From Akkermansiaceae bacterium (lineage in GTDB: Bacteria; Verrucomicrobiota; Verrucomicrobiia; Verrucomicrobiales; Akkermansiaceae): DNA of 64,000 nt. Position 1 is the stretch's first letter; each line of letters begins with the position of its first letter. Below the pieces are notes generated by a model that had not been told where the DNA came from, ran no database searches, and was given only the letters and a program-made list of their open reading frames with translations. Of the stretch, positions 26,789 to 35,869 are shown piece after piece. The DNA lies in NCBI GenBank assembly GCA_903826205.1, contig CAIKDP010000385.1:24531-88530 (forward strand). The letters run 5' to 3'. The translations under genes and the position numbers were made by a program.

Positions 26789-28954
26789 ATGAAAGCCCGG
26801 TTTAATCATCATCTGTTGCCGCTGTGGGTTATCACTGTGAGTGTCGCAGTCGTCACCGTATCCGGTCACGCCATGGCCGCGAGCCCCCAATATTGGAACC
26901 CGGTCGGCGGCGGGGGCGACGGCCCCTGGGGCACCGGTCCGGGTGACAAGAATTGGAACACGACTCCCGGCGCCGCGACCGGCAACACCGTTTGGCCGGA
27001 CACCGGCAACGAGGTGGCGGTGTTTCAAAATGCCCTTGGCGGCACGGCCACGGTGTTCACCCCGGTGCAAACCGCCGGCATCCGCCAACAAGCGGGCAAC
27101 TACACGATCGACGCGGAAACCGTCACACTGGTGCAAGACAACGCCGCGGCCAAGCCCTTCATCCACGTGCAATCCGGCACCCTCACCATCGCATCCACCC
27201 TTGATGGCAGCCACGGCCTGCTCAAGACCGGCAGCGGCAACCTCGTGCTGAGCGTCGCCAATAGTTATGCCGGAACCACCGCGGTCACGGCCGGTACCCT
27301 CACCCTGACCGGCAGCCTCGCCAGCGCCGTGGTGGACATCGCCGCGGGCGCCACTCTAACAGATTCCAACGGCGGTCTCGCCGCCGGCGCCGTTCTAACC
27401 AATGCGGGCGCCCTGGCGCTCACGGCAGCCGACACGGTTGGCAGCTTCTCCCAATCCGCCACCGGCACCCTGATAAGCAGCGCGACTCTAACTGTCAGCG
27501 GCCTGGCGACCTTCGGCGGCACCCTGCAACTCAACGAATTCGGTCCGCCAACGATTCCCGTTTTCATGCCGATCCATGTGGTGGCCGCCGGCGGTTATGC
27601 CGGCAATTTTGCCACGCTGGTTGAAAACCTTGAGGGTGCGGTGTGGTTCAATCCGCGCAATGGCGACGCCATGCGCCTTGTCAGTCCGACAACCTCTGGC
27701 CACACGTTGTATGGAGCCACGGCCAACCAAACTTCCGCCTGGGTGGCGCTATATGACGATGGGATTGATCCGGGCGTCACCAACATCACCCATGTGCCCG
27801 GCGGCAATCCGGAATATTCGATCAGCAGCGGCCTCGGGGATGCCGACCACCCGGACTTGTTGTGGGCGCTGACCGCCAGCTTCACCCCCGCCGGCCTCAA
27901 CCCGAGCCTTCTCAACCACCTCTCGCCGGAAGTCTATGTCGGACTCTCCGACTACGCGATCCAAGCCACCCGCGTCCACCAGCGCAGCGCTTTCTCCGCA
28001 CCGGCACTGCCAGCCGTCCGCCCATCTGAGAGCAAGGCCGGCAGCAAGGGCGGTTGCAAGGGCGGTTGCAAGGGCGCACTACCTAACAAATCCGCAGCGC
28101 CATGGGAGTTTTTCGCCGCCACCGACTATTGGCATGTGCAATCCAGCCGCTCCCACAATCAGGCAGACTATGAACTGAGCGGCTTCGGCGTCCTCGGTGG
28201 CGCACGCACCCACGTGACGGAGCGCATCCGCCTGGCGGCCTATCTCGCCGCGGATGCCGGCGACATCAGCGGCCACATGATTGATGCCGACAGCGCCGGT
28301 TGGTCGCTCGGCCTGCTCGGCGAGGCCCTGCTCGACGAGCCAACCCGCACCTGCCTCAGCGCCGGCATTTCCTATGGCCGGTACTTGTTTGATGGCACCC
28401 GCAGCAGTGTGGCCGCCGATAGTGGCGGTTGGTCTGCCGCCCCAACCGGCTTCTCGGATGTCGCCTCCGATGCGTTGGAAATGTTTGTCGGGGTGGACAG
28501 TTTGGTCTATCACAATGACCACTTCCGCCTGATTCCGGCTTTCAGCCTGCACGCCGCCAGCGGGACGATGGATGGGTTCACAGAGAGCACCGGTTCCGCG
28601 CCAGGATCACCGCTCGCCCTTGTGGTGAACCGTAACCACTACGCGTCCGTACTCGCCGACCTCAGCCTGCGCGCCGAGGTGGACGTTACTCACCAACTGA
28701 TGGTGTGGGCCCTGTTCGGGGTGAGCGGCGGAATCAATGACGCCCCGCAGATTCTCACCGCCCGCCTTGCCCAGGGTCGCCGTCCGTTCCAAGTCGAGGC
28801 CGAGGGACTAGCCAATGACTCATGGTTTTTCGGGCTGGGTGCCACCTACAAGATCAGCGGCTCAGTCAGCCTTGCGCTCGGCTATCGCGCCGAGTTCCGT
28901 GCCGATGCCGACCCCCAGAGCAGCCTCGGTCTGGCGTCCTCATTCAGGTTCTAG
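26789..28954 (+). CDS. autotransporter (type Va-like) with PATR passenger and beta-barrel domain
   Basis: About 721 residues from ATG 26789. The signal peptide (HHLLPLWVITVSVAVVTVSGHAMA) leads to a beta-helix passenger with an autotransporter-associated repeat (DGSHGLLKTGSGNLVLSVAN, then SYAGTTAVTAGTLTL) and further short strand repeats (GATLTDSNGG, ATLTVSGLATFGGTLQL). A linker containing GSKGGCKGGCKGAL precedes a C-terminal outer-membrane barrel of about 270 residues ending LGLASSFRF, with the terminal Phe required for barrel assembly. The passenger would be displayed on the cell surface; no adhesive or enzyme motif is recognised. It is divergent from the RCC1 giant gene. The Cys-containing linker repeat is unusual. 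Confidence 0.9.
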   Translation: MKARFNHHLLPLWVITVSVAVVTVSGHAMAASPQYWNPVGGGGDGPWGTGPGDKNWNTTPGAATGNTVWPDTGNEVAVFQNALGGTATVFTPVQTAGIRQQAGNYTIDAETVTLVQDNAAAKPFIHVQSGTLTIASTLDGSHGLLKTGSGNLVLSVANSYAGTTAVTAGTLTLTGSLASAVVDIAAGATLTDSNGGLAAGAVLTNAGALALTAADTVGSFSQSATGTLISSATLTVSGLATFGGTLQLNEFGPPTIPVFMPIHVVAAGGYAGNFATLVENLEGAVWFNPRNGDAMRLVSPTTSGHTLYGATANQTSAWVALYDDGIDPGVTNITHVPGGNPEYSISSGLGDADHPDLLWALTASFTPAGLNPSLLNHLSPEVYVGLSDYAIQATRVHQRSAFSAPALPAVRPSESKAGSKGGCKGGCKGALPNKSAAPWEFFAATDYWHVQSSRSHNQADYELSGFGVLGGARTHVTERIRLAAYLAADAGDISGHMIDADSAGWSLGLLGEALLDEPTRTCLSAGISYGRYLFDGTRSSVAADSGGWSAAPTGFSDVASDALEMFVGVDSLVYHNDHFRLIPAFSLHAASGTMDGFTESTGSAPGSPLALVVNRNHYASVLADLSLRAEVDVTHQLMVWALFGVSGGINDAPQILTARLAQGRRPFQVEAEGLANDSWFFGLGATYKISGSVSLALGYRAEFRADADPQSSLGLASSFRF

Positions 28955-29043
28955 GCAGTGCTTCGTTGCACTCCGGGTGCCGGCTGTGGTGCAGGGTTCC
29001 GGTTCACACAATGGAGCCGGCCCGTTCGCGTCTCGACGAGGTG

Positions 29044-29370
29044 CTAGAGCGCGGATTCGCCCCGGTCGCCGTTGCGGAGCCGGATCACATCCGCAACCTC
29101 ACGGACGAAGATCTTGCCGTCGCCGCTGCGGCCGGTGCGGACCGTCTGGACAATGGTTGCAATGACGGTCTCGGCGAGCGCGTCCGGCACGACGATCTCG
29201 ATTTGGGTCATCGGCTCATCCTCGACCTGCGCGGAGCGCGCGTCACCGGGGGCCCCGCCGAAGGCGTTCACCGCGGACACGATGAGTCCCGGCAACTCCT
29301 TGATTTCCCGCAGGCCGTCAATGACCTTGTCCGCCATGTGGGGCTGTATGATCGCCTTGATTTCCTTCAT
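29044..29370 (-). CDS. PII-like (GlnB/CutA-fold) regulator of the metal efflux operon
   Basis: A 108-residue protein of the P-II superfamily: MKEIKAIIQPHMADKVIDGLREI, TQIEIVVPDALAETVIATIVQ and GRSGDGKIFVREVADVIRLRNGDRGE (the last corresponds to the PII C-terminal loop). PII-like proteins of this kind occur as the last gene of CusA/CzcA operons. Classic GlnB senses 2-oxoglutarate and ATP; the T-loop here (NAFGGAPGDARSAQVEDEP) lacks the uridylylated YRGAEY motif, so a different ligand or target is likely. It starts 27 bases after the pump gene's stop and is probably cotranscribed. Confidence 0.85.
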   Translation of the reverse strand: MKEIKAIIQPHMADKVIDGLREIKELPGLIVSAVNAFGGAPGDARSAQVEDEPMTQIEIVVPDALAETVIATIVQTVRTGRSGDGKIFVREVADVIRLRNGDRGESAL

Positions 29371-29396
29371 TGTGGTGTCCTCCTGGTTTGTTAGTG

Positions 29397-32300
29397 TTAG
29401 ATCTCGACATGTTTCGCAACCGGGTCGAGCCGGTTCGCCAACAGGGCGTAGAGCGTTGGCAGCACGATCAGCGTGAGCAGGGTAGAGGTGATGAGCCCGC
29501 CCATCACGACCACCGCCAGCGGCTTCTGGATATCCGCGCCGGAGCCGGTGGCGTAGAGCATCGGCAGGTGGCCGATGAAACTCGTGAGGGCCGTCATGAA
29601 CAAGGGCCGGAAGCGCAGGTTACAGCCCTTGGTCACGGTGTCCATCACGGATTCGCCCGCCTCGCGGAGTTGGCGGAAAAACGCGATCAGCACGACACCG
29701 TTCTGAACGGCGATGCCCAGCAGGACGATGAAGGCAACCGCCGCTGACACCGACAAGGGCATCTTGAAAGCGACCACCGCGATCACGCCGCCGATGAGTG
29801 CAAACGGCAGGTTGAGCAGGACGAGCAGGGCACTCCACACCGAGCCGAGCGCCATATACAGGAGCACCACGATGAGCAGCAGCGCCATCGGCACCACGAT
29901 GGCAAGCTGGCGCATCGCCCGCTGCTGGTTCTCGAACTGGCCACCGTATTCGACGTAGTAACCCGATGGGAGCCCCTTGACCAAGGGTGCGAGCTTCCCT
30001 TGGACCTCGCTCACGAAGCCACCCAGGTCGCGGCCGCGGATGTTGACCTCGGCGACCACCCGGCGCATGCCGTTTTCACGGCTGATTTGGGCGGGCGCCT
30101 CGAGGGTGGTGAATTTCGCGACCTGCGCGAGTTGCACCCGGCCACCTGTCGGGGTTGCGATGAGCAGGCGCTCGAGGTCGGGGATGTCGCGGCGGGCCGC
30201 CTCGGGGAAGCGGACGACCACGGCGAAGCGCCGTTGTTCCTCGATCAAGGTGGTGGCGGTTTTGCCGGCGATGGCCGCCTCGATGACCGCGTTGACATCC
30301 GCGATCTTGATACCATAGCGGGCCAGGATCTCGCGATCGATGACCGCATCGATTTGCGCCATGCCGGAGACCATCTCCACCTTGACATCGCGCGATCCGT
30401 CCACCCCCTGCAGGATGGCGGCGGCTCGGTCGCTGAAGGTCTTGAGAATCTCCAGGTCGGGGCCGAACACCTTGATGGCCAGATCGCTCTTGACCCCGGA
30501 AATCAGTTCGTTGACCCGCAGGGCGATCGGTTGTGAGAAGGAATAGCGCAGGCCGGGCAGCTGGCCGAGGTCCTGTTGGATGACCTCGACCAATTCCGCC
30601 TTGTTGCGGCCGGTTCCCCATTGATGGCGCGGTTTGAGCATGATGAAGACGTCCGTCTGTTCGGGGCCCATCGGGTCCTCCGAGATTTCCGCGCGTCCGG
30701 TCTTGCTGATCACGGTTTCGATTTCCGGAAACTTGTGCAGGCGTTTCTCAATGAACCCCGCCACCTCCACGGACCCGTCGAGCGAGGCGTTCGGCAGGCG
30801 CACCACGTTGATGGCGATGGACCCCTCGTCCAGCGGCGGCATGAACTCCGTGCCGACAAAGGGAATGAACGCGCACGAGGCAACCAGCACGCCGCCGGAG
30901 ATGCCCAGCGTCCAGGCCGGGTGCCGCACCGCTTTGCCTAACAAACACATGTAGCCCAGGTGAAAGCGGCGGATGAAGCCGAACTCCCGCTCGGGCTTCT
31001 GCAACAGGAACTTGTCCGCCAATACCGGCACCACGGTCAATGCCACCACCAGCGAAACCAGCAGTGCGATCAGCATGGTGGCCGCCAGTGGCGCGAACAT
31101 CTTGCCTTCGATTCCCTGCAGCGTGAACAGCGGCAACAGGATGATGACTACGATCAGCACCGAGAAACTCACCGGCTTGGCCACCTCGACCAGCGCTTCC
31201 ATCACGATCCGACGCTTGTGCTCCAGATCCGTGCGGTGCGCGAGGTGGCGCCTGACGTTCTCCACCACCACGATGGAGGCGTCGACGACCATGCCCACCG
31301 AGAACGCGAGTCCGCCAAGACTCATAAGGTTGGAGGTGAGGCCGACGGAGCCCATGACGATGAAACTGACCAGGAACGTGAGCGGCAGCGAAAAGACCAC
31401 GATCAACGCGGTGCGGAACTCCGCCACAAACAGGAACAGCACGATGATCACAAAGATCCCGCCGGCCAGCAGCGCGTCCACCACCGTCTTGATGCAGGCT
31501 TCTATCAAAGAGGTCCGGTCATAGAAGACATTGAGCCGGACGCCCGCGGGAAGCGTGTCCTTCAGCTTTTCGATCTGCGCCTTGACCCGGCTAACCACAT
31601 CCTTGGAATTCGCCCCTTTGAGCATGATGATCATGCCCGCCACGGCCTCGCCCTTGCCGTCGCGCGAGACCGCACCCTGTCGCGGCTCGGTGCCGATGGC
31701 GACCTCCGCGACATCGCGGATATAGACCGGAGATCCATCCTTGGATTTGAGCACGATGCGCTCGATGTCGGGGATGTCCTTGAGTAATCCCACGCCGCGC
31801 ATGTAGAGTTGCTCCCAGTCGCGCACCACCACGCCGCCCGCGGCGTTGGCATTGCCTTGCTCAACGGCGGCCACGACATCGCCCACCGTCAAGCCGTATT
31901 TGAGCAGTTTCTCGGGTGCCACGAGCACTTGGTATTGTTTGACCTTGCCACCGAAACTGTTCACCTCGTTGACGCCGGGCAGCGGTTTGAGGAGCGGTGC
32001 GATGATCCAGTCCTGGACCGTGCGGAGTTCCATCGCGCTCTTGCCCTCGCCCTCTACGGTGTATTGCAGGACTTCACCCAGGCCGGTTGAAATCGGCCCC
32101 AATTCCGGCGCCACGCCCGCAGGCAGTTGGTCACGTGCCATGCTCAAGCGCTCGAACACCACCTGGCGCGTCCAATACGTGTCCACCCCGTCCTCGAACA
32201 CGATCACCACCTGCGACAGGCCCGCCTTCGACAGCGACCTCACCTGCTTCACCCGCGGCAAACCGCGCATCACCAACTCGATCGGATAACTGACGCGCTG

Positions 32301-32483
32301 CTCGACATCCACCGCGGCGAGACCCGGCGACTTGGCGAGGATCATCACCTGCACGTTGGTGACGTCCGGAAAGGCGTCGATCGGCAAGGCCCGCCATGCC
32401 ATCAGGCCGGCCACCATCAGGCCGGCCACGCCCATGATCACCAGAAACCGCTGCTTGAGAATGAATTTGATAAACTTGTTCAT
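29397..32483 (-). CDS. heavy-metal efflux RND pump, CusA/CzcA family
   Basis: A 1,028-residue inner-membrane proton antiporter that drives metal-ion export through the tripartite complex with the adaptor and channel encoded upstream. The N-terminus MNKFIKFILKQRFLVIMGVAG and WRALPIDAFPDVTNVQV are family hallmarks; the TM4 proton-relay motif FSVGMVVDASIVVVEN carries the conserved Asp and Glu. Two large periplasmic loops and twelve membrane segments fit the normal length. Start chosen at ATG 32483 (GGAGG 10-14 bases upstream); the frame is open to 32579. Monovalent versus divalent specificity is not assigned, so no symbol is given. Confidence 0.96.
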   Translation of the reverse strand: MNKFIKFILKQRFLVIMGVAGLMVAGLMAWRALPIDAFPDVTNVQVMILAKSPGLAAVDVEQRVSYPIELVMRGLPRVKQVRSLSKAGLSQVVIVFEDGVDTYWTRQVVFERLSMARDQLPAGVAPELGPISTGLGEVLQYTVEGEGKSAMELRTVQDWIIAPLLKPLPGVNEVNSFGGKVKQYQVLVAPEKLLKYGLTVGDVVAAVEQGNANAAGGVVVRDWEQLYMRGVGLLKDIPDIERIVLKSKDGSPVYIRDVAEVAIGTEPRQGAVSRDGKGEAVAGMIIMLKGANSKDVVSRVKAQIEKLKDTLPAGVRLNVFYDRTSLIEACIKTVVDALLAGGIFVIIVLFLFVAEFRTALIVVFSLPLTFLVSFIVMGSVGLTSNLMSLGGLAFSVGMVVDASIVVVENVRRHLAHRTDLEHKRRIVMEALVEVAKPVSFSVLIVVIILLPLFTLQGIEGKMFAPLAATMLIALLVSLVVALTVVPVLADKFLLQKPEREFGFIRRFHLGYMCLLGKAVRHPAWTLGISGGVLVASCAFIPFVGTEFMPPLDEGSIAINVVRLPNASLDGSVEVAGFIEKRLHKFPEIETVISKTGRAEISEDPMGPEQTDVFIMLKPRHQWGTGRNKAELVEVIQQDLGQLPGLRYSFSQPIALRVNELISGVKSDLAIKVFGPDLEILKTFSDRAAAILQGVDGSRDVKVEMVSGMAQIDAVIDREILARYGIKIADVNAVIEAAIAGKTATTLIEEQRRFAVVVRFPEAARRDIPDLERLLIATPTGGRVQLAQVAKFTTLEAPAQISRENGMRRVVAEVNIRGRDLGGFVSEVQGKLAPLVKGLPSGYYVEYGGQFENQQRAMRQLAIVVPMALLLIVVLLYMALGSVWSALLVLLNLPFALIGGVIAVVAFKMPLSVSAAVAFIVLLGIAVQNGVVLIAFFRQLREAGESVMDTVTKGCNLRFRPLFMTALTSFIGHLPMLYATGSGADIQKPLAVVVMGGLITSTLLTLIVLPTLYALLANRLDPVAKHVEI

Positions 32484-32514
32484 AAGAAGGATCCTCCGTG
32501 GGTCTGGGACATCG

Positions 32515-33849
32515 TCAGTCGGCGCAACCCGCGCCCATTTTCGCCTTGAGCACGTCGGATTTGAGGATGAACGCGCCATCGGTCACGATCATCTGGCCCG
32601 GCGCGAGGCCTTTGAGGATTTCGACGCCTTCCGCGAAGTCGCGGCCCTTTTGCACGTTGGTCCTGAGGTAGTAGTCGTCCTGCATGTGGGTGAACACGAA
32701 GTCCACCCCCTCATCGGTTAGAAGGGCCACTTTGGGAATGGCCAGCACCTCTTCATCGGTGGTGATGAGGATGCGGCCCTGGCAGAACATGCCCGGTCGC
32801 AAGCGCCGGTCCTTGTTGTCAATGACCGTGCGCACTTTGATCGTGCGCGTGGCTTCATCCATGGTCGCGCCGATGTAATTCATCTGGCCGCGGAACAAGG
32901 CATCCGGGAAGGCGGGGACGGAGAGTTCGACCGGAATCCCGTCGGCAAGCTTGCGTTTCAGCACCAAGCCCAGATCCCGTTCATACACACCGCCCCACGC
33001 CCACACGCTGTCGAGGTCGGCCAGCACCATCGTATCCTTGCCCGGTTCGACGAGTTCCCCTACCACCGCGTGTTTCTCGATGATCGTGCCGTTGCTCGGA
33101 GCGCGCACGGCAAGCGCACCGCTCAGGCTGTCATGGCTGTCATGGTTGTTAGGGTTGATCTTGGCGACATCCTCCTCGGTCAGGCCGAGGACGTGGAGTT
33201 TCTGTTCCGATGCTTTCAGGGCGATCTGATATTCCTCGTGTTTCATTTGCGCCTCGATCATGTCGCTTTCGGGCCCAACCTTCTTTTCATACAAACTTTT
33301 TTCGCGTTGGAAGTTTTTGCCGGATAGTTCGGCCATGGCCAGGTTTTTTTCCCAGTCGCTGAGCGCCTGGCCGAGTTCCACACTGTCCAGCGTGAAGAGG
33401 ACATCGCCCTTGGTGACTTCGGCGCCAATGTCCACGTAGACCGCGCGCACGACACCCGAAATGCGCGGGGTCACATGCACGGCGGAGTTTTCGTTCATGC
33501 GGACTTCACCGGTGATGTTCACGGCCGTGGTCATCTGGCTTTTCGCCACCTGCAGGGTCTTGACCAAGCTGGTGGTCGCGCCCTTGGCCGGTTGGATGAG
33601 CGAGGGGTCCACCTTGACAACCCCGACCTCATAGCGGCACTCGTTGCACTCGATGGTAAGCCCGTGCGGGCACTTGGCCCGCAGCACTTGTTCGACCGTT
33701 AGGTCCCCCACCTTGCCTTCCTGTTCCTCTTCAGCTTCCGCGTTGCCTTCGCACTTGTGCGCCGGGTTCTTGCCGCAACCGGCCAGCACCAACGTGCTCC
33801 CGGCAATTGCCGCCAACAGCCAATTCTTTGATATTGCACTCATGTTCAT
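32515..33849 (-). CDS. RND efflux periplasmic adaptor lipoprotein (CusB/CzcB type)
   Basis: A 444-residue membrane fusion protein. The signal sequence ends in a lipobox (LVLAGCG), so the mature protein is probably lipid-anchored. A Cys/His-rich N-terminal segment (HKCEGN, then CPHGLTIECNECRYEVGVV) could bind the exported metal or form a small zinc-ribbon; it is followed by the barrel-sandwich and coiled-coil hairpin region (VTPRISGVVRAVYVDIGAEV, EKNLAMAELSGKNFQREKSL) and the beta-barrel (IPVELSVPAFPDALFRGQM). It links the pump to the TolC-type channel. ATG 33849 and ATG 33843 are both possible; neither has a strong ribosome binding site. Confidence 0.95.
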   Translation of the reverse strand: MNMSAISKNWLLAAIAGSTLVLAGCGKNPAHKCEGNAEAEEEQEGKVGDLTVEQVLRAKCPHGLTIECNECRYEVGVVKVDPSLIQPAKGATTSLVKTLQVAKSQMTTAVNITGEVRMNENSAVHVTPRISGVVRAVYVDIGAEVTKGDVLFTLDSVELGQALSDWEKNLAMAELSGKNFQREKSLYEKKVGPESDMIEAQMKHEEYQIALKASEQKLHVLGLTEEDVAKINPNNHDSHDSLSGALAVRAPSNGTIIEKHAVVGELVEPGKDTMVLADLDSVWAWGGVYERDLGLVLKRKLADGIPVELSVPAFPDALFRGQMNYIGATMDEATRTIKVRTVIDNKDRRLRPGMFCQGRILITTDEEVLAIPKVALLTDEGVDFVFTHMQDDYYLRTNVQKGRDFAEGVEILKGLAPGQMIVTDGAFILKSDVLKAKMGAGCAD

Positions 33850-33891
33850 GTTTTTGTTAGTAAGTTTTTCGCCAGACGATCCGGCTGATCT

Positions 33892-35196
33892 TCAATTTGC
33901 GGGCACCGGTTGCGCCATGGCCTCGAGTTCGGCGCGCGCCGAGTTGAGCTCGAACAACTTTTTCTGATAGGCGAGGCGCGCCTCGGCGGTGGTGCGCTGG
34001 ATGTCCAGGTAGTCGATAAAGTTGAATTTGCCTTCTTCAAAGCCGGTTTGCACGAGGCGCAAGGCCTGCTCGCTTTTGGGCAGGGTGCGCTCGCGGTGGG
34101 CGGCGGCCTGCTCGGCGGCGGCTTTGTAGCGGGCGACCGCGATGCGCCACGAGGCTAACAATTCCTGCTGGGTGGCAAGGATTCCGGCGTCCGCCTCGCG
34201 CACGGCGGCCTGCGCTTCGAGTTGCTTGCCCTTGTTACGATCGAAGAGCGGCAAGGGAATGCTGAGGCGCAACGCCATCAGGTTTTCATTGGCCGCTTCG
34301 TCGCGCCCCGCCGCCACCCCCACCGTCACATCGGGCCGCGGTTCCAGACCGGCGCGCCGCAGCGCGGCCACCGCCTGGTCACGCCGCGCGCGGGCGGCCA
34401 CCATCGCCGGGTGTCCGGCCAGAATGGAGGATGGCGCCACATTCAGCAGCGCGAGCTTGCCGGATTCGTCGGGCGCGCCGGTGAGTTGCGCCCCGCCGAG
34501 GTCCGGTCGGCCTAACAATCTAACCAACTCCTGGCGGGCGCTGGCGGCCTCGCGGGTGGCGTCAACTTTATCGGCCTTGGTTTGTTCGAGTTGGATTTCG
34601 GCGCGGAGTTGTTCTTGGAGGGCGATTTCGCCGGCGACATTGCGTTTGGTTGCTGCAGCGGCCGCCGCATCCGCGACCCTGACCAAGTCGGCGGCCACGG
34701 CGGCGGAGCGTTCCGCGGTCTGCACCTGACAATAGGCGATTTTGACCTCGCGCACGAGATCCGCGCGGTTCAGGTGCCAGGCTGCCGTACCCTCCGCGGC
34801 ATCGGCTGCGCCGATGGCGCCGTCGGCCTTTTTCTTGCCGGGGTAGGGCACGACCTGATTGATGCCGGCCATGTTTTTTGCCTTTGAAAGTCCGCCGTGA
34901 TGTATTGGCATGTCATCCGAGGAAACTTCCAGTTGCGGGTTGGGCCAGGCACGGGATTGAAGGGCCCGTCCTGCGGCCGCGTCCTTGCGTGCGGCGCTCG
35001 CCTGCAGTTGCGGGTTGTGAGCCAGGGCCAGGCGGATGGCGCGGTCCAGGGAAAGCGTGCCGCCTGCAGCGGCTTCGCTCGTGTTAGATCGGGGCGATTT
35101 CGCCGCAGGTGGCGGTGCGGCAGGGGAGTCAGGCAACGATATTGCCGCCGCCACACCAAGCCAGCAAAGGGTGATGGGAAAATGTTTCTGTTTCAT
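33892..35196 (-). CDS. TolC-family outer-membrane channel of the metal efflux system
   Basis: A 434-residue outer-membrane efflux protein with signal peptide MKQKHFPITLCWLGVAAAISL and the duplicated helical-barrel pattern: LSLDRAIRLALAHNPQLQAS with AWPNPQLEVS early, and RDQAVAALRRAGLEPRPDVT, LRLSIPLPLFDRNKGK later, ending YLDIQRTTAEARLAYQKKLF. These are typical of CusC/CzcC proteins. Start set at ATG 35196, which opens the signal peptide; the frame is open to 35280. It is the second gene of the efflux operon. Confidence 0.94.
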   Translation of the reverse strand: MKQKHFPITLCWLGVAAAISLPDSPAAPPPAAKSPRSNTSEAAAGGTLSLDRAIRLALAHNPQLQASAARKDAAAGRALQSRAWPNPQLEVSSDDMPIHHGGLSKAKNMAGINQVVPYPGKKKADGAIGAADAAEGTAAWHLNRADLVREVKIAYCQVQTAERSAAVAADLVRVADAAAAAATKRNVAGEIALQEQLRAEIQLEQTKADKVDATREAASARQELVRLLGRPDLGGAQLTGAPDESGKLALLNVAPSSILAGHPAMVAARARRDQAVAALRRAGLEPRPDVTVGVAAGRDEAANENLMALRLSIPLPLFDRNKGKQLEAQAAVREADAGILATQQELLASWRIAVARYKAAAEQAAAHRERTLPKSEQALRLVQTGFEEGKFNFIDYLDIQRTTAEARLAYQKKLFELNSARAELEAMAQPVPAN

Positions 35197-35327
35197 GGGG
35201 AGAGTTCCTGTTTGAGGAGAATACGGGTTCGCTGATGGAGGTGAGCCCTGTGCGTGAAGGCTAACGAATCGGGGAGCCAATGGGGCATCCCGCCTTGGTC
35301 AGGCGTCAACTGCCGGACCGTCCGGAT

Positions 35328-35858
35328 CTAGCAAAATGCCGCCGGTGCGCGCGGCGCCGCGGCCGCGCGGTGAACAAACTGCCAAACCCGGTGCCAACCC
35401 GGCGGGGCGCCGGTAGACGGGGTGAGGGTGGCCAGAGTTGGCAACAAATGTCGCCAGGTATTGGGTTCAAGCGCGGCGCACCAAGCCGATGACGCCACAG
35501 GCACCATCGGGGTGGTTTTCTTCAATAAATAGTTCCTGTGATCGATGTTTTTGCAGACGCCGGAATGGCAGTCGGAGCTTTCGCCACAGCAGGAATGGCC
35601 GTTGCCGCAGGCCTGGCCCTCACAGCAGGCCTGATCCCCGCAACAAGCCATCAAACCCGCCACTTGGCAATGCATTGACATTGGCAGCCACAAGGCCGCC
35701 AACCATAACGCCAGCAATTGCACGGAACGGGTCACCGCGCGCAAGCTAGGGCGAATCCGTGGCGTGGCAAGCGAAAACTGCAACGCTGGGAAGCGGCTCT
35801 GCCGAATAATGGATGTGCTCAGGGAAACTGAATGAACGCGGTTGGATTCGGGCAGCAT
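35328..35858 (-). CDS. small Cys-rich exported protein, first gene of the metal efflux operon
   Basis: Up to 176 residues. A hydrophobic segment (SVQLLALWLAALWLPM) is followed by a dense cysteine cluster: CQVAGLMACCGDQACCEG, QACGNGHSCCGESS and DCHSGVCKN, which suggests metal binding outside the membrane. The N-terminal 40 residues from ATG 35858 are unremarkable; a GTG at 35735 would put a signal peptide right at the start and may be the true one. Similar Cys-rich proteins often precede RND metal pumps in this phylum. If ATG 35858 is used it begins 11 bases after the ABC ATPase stop, so read-through from the partner-switch operon is possible. Confidence 0.55.
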   Translation of the reverse strand: MLPESNRVHSVSLSTSIIRQSRFPALQFSLATPRIRPSLRAVTRSVQLLALWLAALWLPMSMHCQVAGLMACCGDQACCEGQACGNGHSCCGESSDCHSGVCKNIDHRNYLLKKTTPMVPVASSAWCAALEPNTWRHLLPTLATLTPSTGAPPGWHRVWQFVHRAAAAPRAPAAFC

Positions 35859-35869
35859 GTTCAGACCAC

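Noticed and set aside
30960..31787. 275-codon plus-strand frame opposite the RND pump
   Set aside because: His/Asp/Gln-rich shadow of the pump's codons; no family features.
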